Positions 34,909 to 45,195 of a stretch of DNA of 64,000 nt are shown one piece after another (within the stretch, counting starts at the first letter, position 1; every line of letters begins with the position of its first letter). The stretch spans positions 248,001 to 312,000 of the forward strand of contig NZ_QTXL01000001.1 in NCBI RefSeq assembly GCF_003461625.1. Direction: 5' to 3'. The notes beneath the pieces are model-generated. The model had not been told where the DNA came from. It did not search any database and was given only the letters and a program-made list of their open reading frames with translations. Position numbers and translations under genes: made by a program. The stretch comes from Clostridium sp. AF15-31 (GTDB taxonomy: Bacteria; Bacillota; Clostridia; Lachnospirales; Lachnospiraceae).

Positions 34909-35748
34909 ATGGACGGATTTCATTCCTTATGGTCAAAACCATATATGGCGGGAAAACAAGCGGACGAATATTGGATGCAGGACTATGAAGTCCTTACGAT
35001 GATTCTTTCGGCATTGATGTGGAGAAAACACAATGGGGGGATCCGTTTGTGTGCGGATGCAGAGGCAAGAGTATTTATCGAGAAGCTGGGACTTGCGCAC
35101 ATCTGGAATCTCGGAATCGAGGAAATTACAGTGCCGGAAGCGGTACCGGAAAAGGTGTTCTGGGCAGCCGGCAAATTATATTCATTGAAAAAAATGCAGA
35201 TGCCTGCGGTCATGGTGGATCTGGATCTGATCATCTGGAAGGATATACGGAATATTATAAAAGATACGGATATCTGTGCAATACACAGAGAAGGGATATT
35301 CCCTGATGTGTATCCGGGAAAAGAGTTTTTCCATATGAAGCCGGAGTATCGGTTTGACCCGGACTGGAGCTTTGAGGTTCTTCCGGTCAATACCTGTATG
35401 TTATATATCGCGGATGAAGCGTTTAAGAATTATTATGTTGACAGTTCAATCACATTTATGGAGAATTGTCTGGAGACAGAGGAGAATCTCTGCCATATGG
35501 TATTTGCGGAACAGCGGCTTCTTGCGATGTGCGCAGAGAAGCAGGGAAAGCAGATATCATCTTTTTTTCCCGGTTCGGCACAGATCGAGAACCAGGATAT
35601 CTTCACACATTTATGGGGCTATAAGAACATTCTGAAATTCAATTATAAAGAAAGGGAAGCTTTTAACCATAAAATGTATGATCGCATCGTCCGGGAATTT
35701 CCGGAAGAAGAGACGACACTCAAGCAGCTTCCGATATCAGGACTATAG
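34909..35748 (+). CDS. DUF6734-like protein (glycosyltransferase-like fold suspected)
   Basis: 279 residues from ATG 34909 with AAAGGA upstream. Resembles the DUF6734 group: an N-terminal LWSKPY motif, a middle VMVDLDLIIWKD segment recalling the DxD metal site of GT-A glycosyltransferases, and a C-terminal FTHLWGYK motif. It is soluble with no signal peptide. It is followed 10 bp later by gtrA, which supports a role in sugar transfer to a lipid or surface polymer. Assignment is from motif memory; the enzyme activity is inferred. Confidence 0.55.
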   Translation: MDGFHSLWSKPYMAGKQADEYWMQDYEVLTMILSALMWRKHNGGIRLCADAEARVFIEKLGLAHIWNLGIEEITVPEAVPEKVFWAAGKLYSLKKMQMPAVMVDLDLIIWKDIRNIIKDTDICAIHREGIFPDVYPGKEFFHMKPEYRFDPDWSFEVLPVNTCMLYIADEAFKNYYVDSSITFMENCLETEENLCHMVFAEQRLLAMCAEKQGKQISSFFPGSAQIENQDIFTHLWGYKNILKFNYKEREAFNHKMYDRIVREFPEEETTLKQLPISGL

Positions 35749-35758
35749 GGAGAATGGT

Positions 35759-36226
35759 ATGAAACTTTTACGCAAAATACCAAAGGAAATATACATATAT
35801 ATCGCATGGGGCATACTCGTAGGGGCAGTGAACTTAGGGTCTGCCTGGTTTTTTATGTACAAGTGCGGGATAAATGAGATCTATGCCAATTATATGTCGT
35901 GGATTTTGTACAACTATGTGTCATTTGCGACAAACCGCAAATCTGTATTCCACACAAAGGCAGCCACGGTAAAGGCATATTTTATTGAACTGGCATTATT
36001 CTATCTGAGCCGGGTATCTACACTTCTGATCGAAACGGGAATTATCTTTGCGCTTGTCACCGGACTGAAATGGAATGCGATGGGCGTTAAGGTGTTTACA
36101 TCGATCCTTGTGATCTTTTTGAATTATTTCATCAGTAAGAAATTTATCTTTTCTATTCAATACGAAAAGAAAAATAGTGGAGAAATGTTGTCGGAAGACG
36201 AAGTATGTCGTGAAATCGTGAGATAA
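35759..36226 (+). CDS. GtrA-family membrane protein
   Basis: 155 residues from ATG 35759 after GGGAGA; the frame extends upstream into the previous gene and is not used. Four hydrophobic helices and the typical N-terminal YIAWGILVGAVNLG and C-terminal LNYFISKKFIF motifs identify the GtrA family, which is linked to movement of polyprenyl-linked sugars. It ends the three-gene run starting at 33727. Confidence 0.85.
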   Translation: MKLLRKIPKEIYIYIAWGILVGAVNLGSAWFFMYKCGINEIYANYMSWILYNYVSFATNRKSVFHTKAATVKAYFIELALFYLSRVSTLLIETGIIFALVTGLKWNAMGVKVFTSILVIFLNYFISKKFIFSIQYEKKNSGEMLSEDEVCREIVR

Positions 36227-36456
36227 TTAATAAAAACTTTACAAGATTTATTTCCATATTTTTGTAAAATGTAGTACAATATCGGCGTAACCATGCATTC
36301 TGTGCAGTATGTGTGGTTTATACATAAGCTGACAAAGTAAATTTTTATAGAATTTAACAATGCAGGATTTCTTCTATATCTTTCACAGATAATCTGGATG
36401 GTATAGATATGGAAGAAAATGGAAATCATACTTTATATTAAGGAGAATTATTGAAT

Positions 36457-37695
36457 ATGAGTAGAAGAGTAGTGATTACAGGAATGGGAGCGGTTACTCC
36501 ACTTGGCTTGAATGTGGATGAGTTCTGGAACGGCTTAAAAGAAGGCAGACATGGTTTTGGACCGATTACACAGTTTGATGCATCAGAATATAAGTGCAAG
36601 GTTGTAGGTGAAGTAAAAGGATTTGTAGCAAAAGATTATATTGATCCAAAGGCTGCAAGAAGAATGGCAAGATTTTCACAGTTCGCGGTTGCAGCAGCAA
36701 AGGAAGCAGTTGCAGATGCAAAGCTTGACATGACAGCAGAAGATCCATACATGGTTGGAACCTGTGTTGGTTCCGGTGTAGGAAGTCTTCAGGAACTTGA
36801 AAGTGCATATGAGAAGATCATGACAAAGGGACCGAATCGTGTAAGCCCATTTACAGTACCTATGATGATCAGCAATATCGCAGCAGGTAATATTGCGATT
36901 CAGCTTGGCTGCAAGGGAAAGAGTATTGATGTTGTTACAGCATGTGCATCCGGTACAAACAGTATCGGTGAAGCATTCCGTACAATTCAGTATGGAGATG
37001 CAGATGTAATGATCGCCGGTGGTACAGAAGCAGCAGTTTCACCGATCGGTATCTCGACATTTGATGCATTAACAGCGTTGTCATCATCTGATAATCCGGA
37101 CAGATGCTCAATTCCATTTGATAAAGAGAGAGATGGTTTCGTTCTTGGTGAAGGTTCCGGTATCGTTATTCTTGAGGAACTGGAACATGCTAAGAAGCGT
37201 GGCGCAAAGATTTATGCAGAGATCAGCGGATACGGATGCTCCAGTGATGCATTCCATATCACAGCACCGGAAGATTCAGGCGAGAGCCCTGCAAAAGCTA
37301 TGTTAAATGCTGTAAAAGATGCAGGCGTATCCCCGGAGGATGTTGTATATATCAATGCACACGGAACCAGTACACATTTAAACGATCTGGTTGAGACCAG
37401 AGCGATCAAGAAAGCATTTGGCGATCATGCAAAGGACATCAAGATTAATTCTACAAAGTCTATGACAGGACATCTTCTTGGCGCAGCAGGTGCGATCGAA
37501 TGTATCGTTACAGCAAAGACGATCGAGGAAGGCTATATCCACAGAACCCGTGGTCTTCATGAGAGTGAAGAAGAATTGGATCTTGATTATTGTAAAGAGC
37601 CATATGAGCAGGAGGTTGACTGTGCGATCAGCAATTCTCTTGGATTTGGCGGACATAATGCATGTATTCTTTTACAGAAATATAAGGAGCAGTAA
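36457..37695 (+). CDS. fabF: 3-oxoacyl-ACP synthase II
   Basis: 412 residues from ATG 36457 (SRRVVITGMGAVTPLG); a TTG at 36451 is closer to the AAGGAG and is an alternative. The catalytic triad is C163 in TACASGTNS, His in NAHGTSTHLND and His in KSMTGHLLGAAG. It elongates fatty acids by condensing malonyl-ACP with acyl-ACP. It is coupled to accDA (6-bp gap); the rest of the usual fab cluster (fabD, fabG, fabK, accB, accC, fabZ) is not in this window. Confidence 0.96.
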   Translation: MSRRVVITGMGAVTPLGLNVDEFWNGLKEGRHGFGPITQFDASEYKCKVVGEVKGFVAKDYIDPKAARRMARFSQFAVAAAKEAVADAKLDMTAEDPYMVGTCVGSGVGSLQELESAYEKIMTKGPNRVSPFTVPMMISNIAAGNIAIQLGCKGKSIDVVTACASGTNSIGEAFRTIQYGDADVMIAGGTEAAVSPIGISTFDALTALSSSDNPDRCSIPFDKERDGFVLGEGSGIVILEELEHAKKRGAKIYAEISGYGCSSDAFHITAPEDSGESPAKAMLNAVKDAGVSPEDVVYINAHGTSTHLNDLVETRAIKKAFGDHAKDIKINSTKSMTGHLLGAAGAIECIVTAKTIEEGYIHRTRGLHESEEELDLDYCKEPYEQEVDCAISNSLGFGGHNACILLQKYKEQ

Positions 37696-37701
37696 AAAGA
37701 A

Positions 37702-39411
37702 ATGTTATTTATAAAGAAAAAGGCAAAAGAAGCCGAGATGAAAAAAATGAAGGCTGTCGAAACAGAACAGCCAAAACCGGAGACTGTAAAATGTCCGAAA
37801 TGTGGAGCTGAGCTTGATAAGCAGAGAGTTGTAAAGGCAAAATATATCTGTTATGAATGTGGTTCTTATTTCCGTGTTAAGACAAAGAACCGTATTAAGA
37901 TGGTAACAGATCCAAAGTCATTTGAACCATGGTTTGAAGATATGCCGATGTCAAATCCGTTAAATACAGCCGGATATGAGGATAAGGTTAAGGCTGCGCA
38001 GGAAAAGACAGGACTGAAAGAAGCGGTTACAGTCGGTAAGGCTCTGATCAATGGTGAGCCGGCAATGATCGGTATCTGTGATGCCAGATTCCTGATGAGC
38101 AGTATGGGCTATGTTGTTGGTGAGAAGATTGCCAGAGCGGTTGAGCGTGCGACAGAAGAAAAGCTTCCTGTATTCATGTTCTGTTGTTCCGGTGGTGCCA
38201 GAATGCAGGAGGGGATCATTTCCCTGATGCAGATGGCAAAAACCTCCGCAGCATTGAAGAAACATTCGGAAGCCGGATTGTTATATGTATCGATCCTTAC
38301 AGATCCTACAACCGGTGGTGTAACAGCCAGCTTTGCAATGCTTGGCGATATCATCTTAGGTGAGCCTGGTGCTCTGGTTGGATTTGCAGGTCCTCGTGTT
38401 ATCAAGCAGACGATCGGACAGGATCTTCCGGAAGGCTTCCAGCGTTCAGAGTTCCTGGTAGAGCATGGTATTATTGATGGTATTATCACCAGAGATAAGA
38501 TGAAGGATACCATGTATCAGTTGATCGTTACACATAAACAGAGAACCGGTTATGCAAACTTCGATAAGGAAGAAGACGAGAAGTTTGATATCAGCGAGAT
38601 CTTAAAGGAGAGATTGACTTCTGTTGAGAATAAGACTCCTTGGGAGAAAATTCGTGGTACAAGACAGATGACTCGTCCTTGCGCACTTGATTATATTGAT
38701 TATATCTGTGAAGATTTCCATGAGATCCATGGAGACAGAACAATGAATGACGATAAAGCGATCGTTGGTGGTATCGGTCATATCGATGGACAGCCTGTAA
38801 CCGTGATCGCACAGGTAAAGGGTTCCAGCATGACAGAGTGTATGGAGCGTAACTTCGGTATGCCGCTTCCGGATGGATACCGTAAGGCACTTCGTCTGAT
38901 GAAACAGGCAGAGAAGTTCAATCGTCCTATCATCACATTTGTAAATACACCTGGTGCATTCTGTGGACTGGAAGCAGAGGAGCGTGGTATGGGTGAGGCA
39001 ATCGCAAGAAACCTTTACGAGATGTCAGCCCTTAAAGTTCCTGTACTTTGTATCCTGATCGGTGAAGGCGGTAGTGGTGGAGCACTTGCTATGGCAGTTG
39101 GTAATGAAGTATGGATGCTTGAAAATGCAGTATATTCCATTCTTTCACCGGAAGGCTATGCATCAATTCTCTGGAAGGACAGCAATCGTGCAGAGGAGGC
39201 GGCAGAGGTTATGCAGCTTACCGCACAGGATCTTTCAAGACTTGGTGTGATCGAGAAGGTTATTCCTGAGTATGGCGGAGCAGATAAAGAATCTGTCCCA
39301 TATATCGGTAAATTCATTAAAATGAATGCCAAGGAATTCCTGAAGAAATTCGATGGAATGAGCGGCGAGGAGATTGCTGCTGCAAGATATAAGAGATTCC
39401 GTGAGATGTAA
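37702..39411 (+). CDS. accDA: Acetyl-CoA carboxylase carboxyltransferase, fused beta and alpha subunits
   Basis: 569 residues. The AccD-like half has the zinc ribbon C31-x2-C34 ... C50-x2-C53, and crotonase-like CoA-binding segments ([11 protein letters not shown]). From ~300 it continues directly into an AccA-like half ([49 protein letters not shown]). In most bacteria these are separate accD and accA products; here one chain provides the carboxyltransferase. It makes malonyl-CoA, feeding FabF just upstream. A strong terminator follows. Confidence 0.95.
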   Translation: MLFIKKKAKEAEMKKMKAVETEQPKPETVKCPKCGAELDKQRVVKAKYICYECGSYFRVKTKNRIKMVTDPKSFEPWFEDMPMSNPLNTAGYEDKVKAAQEKTGLKEAVTVGKALINGEPAMIGICDARFLMSSMGYVVGEKIARAVERATEEKLPVFMFCCSGGARMQEGIISLMQMAKTSAALKKHSEAGLLYVSILTDPTTGGVTASFAMLGDIILGEPGALVGFAGPRVIKQTIGQDLPEGFQRSEFLVEHGIIDGIITRDKMKDTMYQLIVTHKQRTGYANFDKEEDEKFDISEILKERLTSVENKTPWEKIRGTRQMTRPCALDYIDYICEDFHEIHGDRTMNDDKAIVGGIGHIDGQPVTVIAQVKGSSMTECMERNFGMPLPDGYRKALRLMKQAEKFNRPIITFVNTPGAFCGLEAEERGMGEAIARNLYEMSALKVPVLCILIGEGGSGGALAMAVGNEVWMLENAVYSILSPEGYASILWKDSNRAEEAAEVMQLTAQDLSRLGVIEKVIPEYGGADKESVPYIGKFIKMNAKEFLKKFDGMSGEEIAAARYKRFREM

Positions 39412-39419
39412 ATAAAATA

Positions 39420-39487
39420 AAAAACAGGGATGTAACGTTGAGGGTATCATAATGATTATGATGCCCTCGATGTAACATCCCTGTTTT
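39420..39487. terminator. Bidirectional terminator between accDA and the fucO remnant
   Basis: AAAAACAGGGATGT pairs with ACATCCCTGTTTTT, with an inner GAGGGTATCAT/ATGATGCCCTC stem; T runs on both strands. Confidence 0.9.
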
Positions 39488-39497
39488 TATATAAATC

Positions 39498-40055
39498 CTA
39501 GATCAATGACTCGTACAGCTTGGTGATATCCTCAACGCTTGTCTCCTTTGGATTGCCTGGGCGGCATGCATCATCATATGCAGACTGAGCAAGGAAAGGA
39601 ATATCCTCCGGTTTTACGATATCTTTTAAGTCGGCAGGAATTCCGGCTGTTGTAGGTACAGCGAAGATAGGTACGGATTTATTCCTGGTAGGAGTAACGC
39701 CCTCAAGACTTCTGATATCAGCAAAATCCGGATTTGCGATCACGATACCAACGCCCTTTGCTGTGTCCATGGATGATCCGCCACCGATCGCAATGATGTA
39801 ATCAGCTTCTGCAGCCTTAAAAGCAGCAATACCTGACTGAACATTCTCGATGGTTGGGTTTGGTTTAATGTTGGAATAGATCTCATATGCAAGACCAGCG
39901 TTGTCCAGAACATTAGTAACACCGAACTTAATGAGATCAGGATCAGAGCAGACAAATGCTTTCTTGAAGCCACGGCCGATGACCTCTGTAGCGATCTCAG
40001 CGATCGCACCTGCTTCATGATAAGATGTTTCGTTTAATACAAATCTGTTAGCCAT
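39498..40055 (-). pseudogene. fucO: Internally deleted iron-containing alcohol dehydrogenase (FucO-like)
   Basis: From ATG 40055 (MANRFVLNET) the product matches lactaldehyde reductase FucO for ~138 residues, including the NAD-binding GGGSSMDTAKG and the PTTAG motif. It then jumps in frame to the C-terminal end (IPADLKDIVKPEDIPFLAQS ... DITKLYESLI). Full-length FucO is ~380 residues; about 195 central residues, including all the iron-ligand Asp/His residues, are missing. No ribosome site precedes the ATG (the leader is pure A/T), and the frame continues back to 40121 over the EamA stop. The enzyme cannot be active as a dehydrogenase. It could be an assembly collapse, but the join is clean and in frame. 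Confidence 0.85.
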
Positions 40056-40104
40056 ATAAATAATAAGAAATATTATAGTAATAATTATAAAAAAGTATCT
40101 AAAT

Positions 40105-40974
40105 TTACTTGCCGGCTGCATCTGCTTTTAATCCTGCGCGCCAGTTCAGATAAGAAATGCCGATGATAATGGCATACCCGATAAAGCTCAATGCATCCGG
40201 TATCTGGCTGAAGAAGATGAAACCAAGGATTGCCGAGGTGATGATCTGCGAATAATCGAAGATCGATATTTCCTTTGCCGGAGCATGTGAATAAGCAGCC
40301 GTGATCGAGAACTGACCGACAGCAGCGGAGGCACCTGCCATGAACAGACAGAACAACTGGAAAAATGACATCGGTTTATAAAAGGCGATCACAAATGGCA
40401 GCATGACCAGAGTCGAAAATGCGGAGAAAAAGAATACGATCTGTGGATTTTTTGCACCGTGGTTGCTTAGATATCTTACTGCCGCATAAGCAGCGCCTGC
40501 ACCCATACCGCCGGTAAAACCGATGAGACCCGGAGCAAAATCAGCGAAGTTCAGGGATGGTTTGATAACAAATAAAGCACCGATGAATACCCCGATCAGA
40601 GCAGCATATTGTTTCAGACTTGCCTTTTCCTTTAACAGGAAGATCGAGAAGATAACGGCGGCAAACGGTGACAGCTTATTCAGGATCGAAGCATCGGCGA
40701 TGTTCATGTGATCGACTGCATAGAAGTTACACATGATACCGAGTGTGCCGCAGATCGACCGCATAAACAGCATCGGAATGTGCCGTTTCTCATAATGCAG
40801 TCCGAGATCACTTCGGATCAGGACAACAAGCGCGATGAATGCTGCGACCAGATTGCGGAAAAATGCTTTTTCAATCGTAGGAAGATCGCCGGATAATCGT
40901 ACGAATACGTTCATAAAAGAAAAACCGACACCGGCCAGAATTATATAAAGAATTGCTTTTGTTTTCTCTCGCAT
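40105..40974 (-). CDS. EamA/DMT-family transporter
   Basis: 289 residues from ATG 40974 (MREKTKAILYIILAG), with a weak GTGGTG site; ATG 41013 is an alternative. Ten hydrophobic helices in two EamA repeats (first repeat with RLSGDLPTIEKAFFRN, second with FSITAAYSHAPAKEISIFDYSQ). The substrate is unknown; drug/metabolite or amino-acid export is typical of the superfamily. It is upstream of, and transcribed toward, the fucO remnant. Confidence 0.88.
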   Translation of the reverse strand: MREKTKAILYIILAGVGFSFMNVFVRLSGDLPTIEKAFFRNLVAAFIALVVLIRSDLGLHYEKRHIPMLFMRSICGTLGIMCNFYAVDHMNIADASILNKLSPFAAVIFSIFLLKEKASLKQYAALIGVFIGALFVIKPSLNFADFAPGLIGFTGGMGAGAAYAAVRYLSNHGAKNPQIVFFFSAFSTLVMLPFVIAFYKPMSFFQLFCLFMAGASAAVGQFSITAAYSHAPAKEISIFDYSQIITSAILGFIFFSQIPDALSFIGYAIIIGISYLNWRAGLKADAAGK

Positions 40975-41212
40975 ATAAAAACACCACTTTCTGTAAAACT
41001 CTTTAGATATCATAGCTCTTTCTTAACTCAAAAGCCAGCCAAAGTTTTATGAAACACTTTATACTTGCTTTATAAACTATACACAATTTATTCAAAAAAC
41101 TTGTCTATCATACTTTTAGAAAAAACAAAGTAGATACTATTTATATAGATATTACACAATACAGGATATATCAGTATAGATATCTTCGTCCGGATAGAAA
41201 AGGAGATCATAC

Positions 41213-42967
41213 ATGAGCAGGGTAATAGGAATAGATTTAGGAACGACAAATAGCTGCGTGGCCGTTCTGGAAGGCGAACAGGCGACAATCATACCGAATG
41301 TCGAAGGCAACCGTACCACACCATCGATAGTAGCCATTACGAAAAATGGCGACAGACTGGTGGGGGATGCTGCAAAGAGACAGCTTACGGTAAATGTAGA
41401 CAGAACCATTGCATCGATCAAGAGAGAAATGGGAACAGCGTATAGAAAAAGAATAGATGGAAAAGATTATTCACCACAGGAGATATCGGCAATCATTCTG
41501 TCAAAGTTAAGAGCGGATGCAGAAAACTATCTAGGTGAGCCGGTTCATGATGCGGTCATCACGGTTCCGGCGTATTTTGATGACAGTCAGAGACAGGCGA
41601 CGAAGGATGCCGGAAAGATCGCAGGGTTAAATGTACTTCGAATCATCAACGAGCCGACATCAGCGGCACTTGCCTATGGTCTGGATAACGGAGAGGCACA
41701 GAAGATTCTGGTATATGACCTTGGTGGCGGAACCTTTGATGTATCCGTGATCGAAATCGGAGATCATGTGATCGAGGTTCTTGCAACTGCAGGCGACAAT
41801 CATCTTGGTGGTGATGATTTTGACGAGCGTCTGGTGCAGTATGTGATAAAGTCATTTAAGAAAGAAACAAGGATCAATCTGGAGAAAGATATAACAGCGG
41901 TACAGCGTATCCGGGAAGCATGCGAAGAGGCAAAGAAGGAATTATCCAGTACGCTGCAGACTCATATTAATCTTCCGTTTATCACGGTCGTAAAGAACGA
42001 GCCGAAGCATCTCGATATGCTCATAACCAGAGAGTTGTTCAATGAGCTGACAGATGATCTTGTAAAACGGACAGACGGTCCGGTCAATCAGGCACTTCGG
42101 GATGCAGGTATATCAGCCGGAAGTTTAGATAAGGTATTATTGGTTGGTGGGTCAACCAGAATCCCTGCCGTTATGGACGAGGTTAAGAGGATAACCGGAA
42201 AAGAGCTTTCGAAGAATCTCAACCCGGATGAGTGCGTTGCGATGGGAGCTGCGATTCAGGGAGGAAAGCTCAGTGGTGGTCTGACCGTTACGAATAAGGT
42301 AAATGATATTTTGTTGATGGATGTAACACCATTGTCTCTGTCAATCGAGACTTTAGGTGGTATTGCAAATGTACTGATCCCAAGAAATTCACCAATTCCG
42401 ACCAGGGTATCCAAGATCTTTACGACGGCCGGAAATTTCCAGCGTGATGTAGAGGTAAAGGTGTATCAGGGCGAACGCAAATATACCAGAGATAATAAGC
42501 TGCTTGGTAACTTCCGCCTGAGTGGGATCAAGCGAGCACTTGCAGGAGTTCCGCAGATCGAGGTTACATTTGATCTTGATGTAAATGGTATCCTAAAGGT
42601 ATCTGCAAAGGATCTTGGCAGAGGCGTGGAACAGCAGATCGTGATCACATCCAGCACGAATCTTTCAGAGGAAGAAATCCGTCGGGCAAGGGAAGATGCC
42701 ATGCGGTATGAGGAAGAGACTCAGGGCAACAAGGAAAATATGGATATCTGGAACGAAGCTGAAGCATATGTATATAAAGTAGAAAATCAGTTAGAGGTAC
42801 AAAGTCAGAATCTGGATAAGGCTCAGATCAAGAAGATTCGGAGAGATCTGGAATACTTAAAGAAACTGGTATGTCGGACGGATGCTGACCGGATCACGGA
42901 TATAGAAGCGGGCAATATAAAGGGTGCTTACAGACAGTTACAGGAATCTGCAATGATCCTTGGATAG
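41213..42967 (+). CDS. DnaK-like Hsp70 chaperone (short form)
   Basis: 584 residues, ATG 41213 after AAGGAG. The ATPase domain has phosphate loops [13 protein letters not shown] (6-18), [13 protein letters not shown] and [13 protein letters not shown] substrate-binding domain follows ([40 protein letters not shown]), then a shortened lid that ends at LQESAMILG without the flexible acidic tail of main DnaK (~610-640 residues). There is no hrcA, grpE, dnaJ operon and no CIRCE operator upstream. It heads a cassette with a zinc-ribbon protein, a DUF5685 protein and a J-domain protein, so it looks like a specialised second Hsp70. Confidence 0.9.
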   Translation: MSRVIGIDLGTTNSCVAVLEGEQATIIPNVEGNRTTPSIVAITKNGDRLVGDAAKRQLTVNVDRTIASIKREMGTAYRKRIDGKDYSPQEISAIILSKLRADAENYLGEPVHDAVITVPAYFDDSQRQATKDAGKIAGLNVLRIINEPTSAALAYGLDNGEAQKILVYDLGGGTFDVSVIEIGDHVIEVLATAGDNHLGGDDFDERLVQYVIKSFKKETRINLEKDITAVQRIREACEEAKKELSSTLQTHINLPFITVVKNEPKHLDMLITRELFNELTDDLVKRTDGPVNQALRDAGISAGSLDKVLLVGGSTRIPAVMDEVKRITGKELSKNLNPDECVAMGAAIQGGKLSGGLTVTNKVNDILLMDVTPLSLSIETLGGIANVLIPRNSPIPTRVSKIFTTAGNFQRDVEVKVYQGERKYTRDNKLLGNFRLSGIKRALAGVPQIEVTFDLDVNGILKVSAKDLGRGVEQQIVITSSTNLSEEEIRRAREDAMRYEEETQGNKENMDIWNEAEAYVYKVENQLEVQSQNLDKAQIKKIRRDLEYLKKLVCRTDADRITDIEAGNIKGAYRQLQESAMILG

Positions 42968-43072
42968 GCAGAATATTACGATCGTCGGATCGGAAATATA
43001 TAGATAGAATACATGATTTGAAGGTGCTGAAATGGCAGCAGATCTGCAGGGTAAAGAAAGAGTGGTGCTTAT

Positions 43073-43468
43073 ATGAGAGATAAGATTTACAACTTTATGC
43101 GAACAAGATATGGAAATGATCAGTTTTCATCATTTCTGACCTGGATGGGACTGATCCTGATCATCATAGATGTCTGGGCGAAGACAGGAGTTTTGTATTT
43201 CCTTGGACTTGCTTCTTTTATCTATGGATATGTGCGCATCTTTTCTAAGAAATATGACAAACGTGCGGCAGAAAATAAGTGGTTTCTAAGCCACACGACA
43301 GGCGTTCGAAATGTATTTAAACGGATGAAGAAAAGCAAAGAAGCCGGAAAAGATTATAAGATCTTCACCTGCCCACGTTGTGAGCAGATGATCCGGATTC
43401 CACGAGGCAAGGGCAGGATCGAGATAAGATGTCCGAAATGTGGGAATACTTTTATTAAGAAAAGCTGA
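43073..43468 (+). CDS. Small membrane protein with C-terminal zinc ribbon
   Basis: 131 residues, ATG 43073 with GTGGTG upstream. Two hydrophobic helices (~18-36 and ~40-57) are followed by a basic linker and a zinc ribbon CPRC ... CPKC (~102-125). No function is known. It sits between the DnaK-like and DUF5685 genes with short gaps (105 and 14 bp) and is probably co-transcribed with them. Confidence 0.8.
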   Translation: MRDKIYNFMRTRYGNDQFSSFLTWMGLILIIIDVWAKTGVLYFLGLASFIYGYVRIFSKKYDKRAAENKWFLSHTTGVRNVFKRMKKSKEAGKDYKIFTCPRCEQMIRIPRGKGRIEIRCPKCGNTFIKKS

Positions 43469-43482
43469 TTGGAGACAGGCGA

Positions 43483-44394
43483 GTGTTTGGATATATAGTA
43501 GTAAACCAGCAGGAAATGAAATTTAAAGAATTTGACGAATACCACAGGTATTACTGCGGGTTGTGCAGGGCATTAAAAGAAGATCAGGGCGCAAAAGGCC
43601 AGTTGTCATTAAGCTACGATATGACATTTCTGGTGCTGCTGCTTACCGGATTGTATGAGCCGTCAGAGGAGCGGGGTACAAAAAGGTGTGTGGTCCATCC
43701 GATGACAAAGCATGAATATGCCAGAAATCTGTACTCCGATTATGCAGCGGATATGAACCGTATACTTACATATTACAAATGCATGGATGACTGGACAGAT
43801 GATAAGAAGCTGTTTCGTAAGCTGTATGCGGAGCTTTTAATACCGAAGAAAGAGTTGGAAAAGGAAGACAGCCGATTATATGATTACAGACAAAAGATTG
43901 ATACTATTGCAGATCGGCTTGCAAAGATCAGCGGGCTTGAGAAAGAAAACAGTGAAGATCTGGATCGGTTATCAGGATATTTTGGTGAAGTGCTGGCAGA
44001 GATATTTGCCGTAAGAGCTGATGCATGGGAAGAAAATCTGAGAAAGATCGGTTATTATCTTGGAAGATTTGTATATATTCTGGACGCTTACGATGATATT
44101 GAAAAGGACCGAAAAAAACACAGCTTTAATCCATTGATACACAAGCTTACATGTAGTGAAGAAATGAAGACAGAGGACATTCCGGTGGAGGAATGGCAGA
44201 AGCTTGCAGACTGGGTAAAAGAAGTCCTGATGATGCAGGCGGCAGAATGTGCCAGAGAATTTGAGAAGCTTCCGATTATAAAAAATGTGGAAATTCTCAG
44301 GAATATCGTGTATTCTGGCATATGGAATAATTATTATAAAGCAACTGCCGAAAGATGCGGTAGCAAAGCAGATAACAGGCAGAATGGAGAATAA
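43483..44394 (+). CDS. DUF5685-family protein
   Basis: 303 residues with a GTG start at 43483 behind GGAGACAGG. An N-terminal MFGYIVVNQQEMKFKEFDEYHRYYCGLCRALKE motif with the CGLC pair, mostly alpha-helical core, and a DAYDDIEKDRKKHSFNPL segment (recalling prenyl-synthase-like Asp-rich helices) identify the DUF5685 group found beside J-domain genes in Lachnospiraceae and relatives. Its stop codon abuts the J-domain gene's ATG. Function unknown. Confidence 0.75.
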   Translation: MFGYIVVNQQEMKFKEFDEYHRYYCGLCRALKEDQGAKGQLSLSYDMTFLVLLLTGLYEPSEERGTKRCVVHPMTKHEYARNLYSDYAADMNRILTYYKCMDDWTDDKKLFRKLYAELLIPKKELEKEDSRLYDYRQKIDTIADRLAKISGLEKENSEDLDRLSGYFGEVLAEIFAVRADAWEENLRKIGYYLGRFVYILDAYDDIEKDRKKHSFNPLIHKLTCSEEMKTEDIPVEEWQKLADWVKEVLMMQAAECAREFEKLPIIKNVEILRNIVYSGIWNNYYKATAERCGSKADNRQNGE

Positions 44395-45195
44395 ATGAAA
44401 GATCCTTATGAAGTACTGGGATTGCCGCATGGTGCCAGTAATGATGAAGTAAAAAGTGCATACAGACGATTGAGCAGAAAATATCATCCGGATGCGAATA
44501 TCAACAATCCAAATAAAGCCGAGGCTGAGGAGAAGTTCAAAGAGATCCAGCAGGCATATAAGGCGATCATGGATGGTGATACCGGTTATGGAAATTCATA
44601 CGGAGCAGGTGGATATGGCAGCCCATATGGAAATGGTTCATATGGTTCAGGCAGTTACCGAAACAGCAACAGCGGTGGAAGAACGACTTATGATGAGTCA
44701 GATCCGTTTGGCGGATTCTATGGCGGCTTTGGACCGTTTGGTGGGTTCGGCGGTTATACCGGCGGAAGACGGGAGGAATATGATCCAAACGATCAGGATT
44801 CCAGATATTTTCAGGCAGCCAGAAACTATCTGCGGTCAGGCAGCTATGAGGAAGCAAGAACAGTATTGAACCAGATTCAGGATCATAATGCAAAATGGCA
44901 TTATTATTCCGGTGTGTGCAATGCCGGACTTGGTAATCAGATCCGGGCGCTTGAGATGCTTCAGAGAGCGATACAGTTAGAGCCGGATAATATGGAATAC
45001 AAGCAGGCGTACGAACAGATCAAGAGCGGATCGAAATGGTATATGGATCAGGGACAGGGCTACGGCATGGATATGTCAGGCCGGGATATGACAAAATGCT
45101 GTAATACATTCTGCACTACCCTGCTTTGTCTCTCCTGCTGTGGTGGAAATATGTGCTGTTTCCCTTGTGGCGGCTATTATTCAGGCGGTTATTAG
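44395..45195 (+). CDS. J-domain protein with TPR-like and Cys-rich C-terminus
   Basis: 266 residues. The J domain covers 1-65 with the HPD motif at 31-33. A Gly/Tyr/Ser-rich linker follows (~68-125), then a TPR-like helical stretch ([27 protein letters not shown]). The C-terminus carries a Cys-rich tail ([18 protein letters not shown], then MCCFPCGG) suited to lipidation, metal binding or membrane contact. It lacks the DnaJ zinc fingers and CTD, so it is a dedicated co-chaperone, presumably of the DnaK-like protein encoded upstream (41213). Translation is coupled to DUF5685 (TAA-ATG). Confidence 0.87.
   Translation: MKDPYEVLGLPHGASNDEVKSAYRRLSRKYHPDANINNPNKAEAEEKFKEIQQAYKAIMDGDTGYGNSYGAGGYGSPYGNGSYGSGSYRNSNSGGRTTYDESDPFGGFYGGFGPFGGFGGYTGGRREEYDPNDQDSRYFQAARNYLRSGSYEEARTVLNQIQDHNAKWHYYSGVCNAGLGNQIRALEMLQRAIQLEPDNMEYKQAYEQIKSGSKWYMDQGQGYGMDMSGRDMTKCCNTFCTTLLCLSCCGGNMCCFPCGGYYSGGY

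Noticed and set aside
41014-41212. CIRCE/HrcA operator before the dnaK-like gene
   Set aside because: No TTAGCACTC-N9-GAGTGCTAA-like inverted repeat is present.
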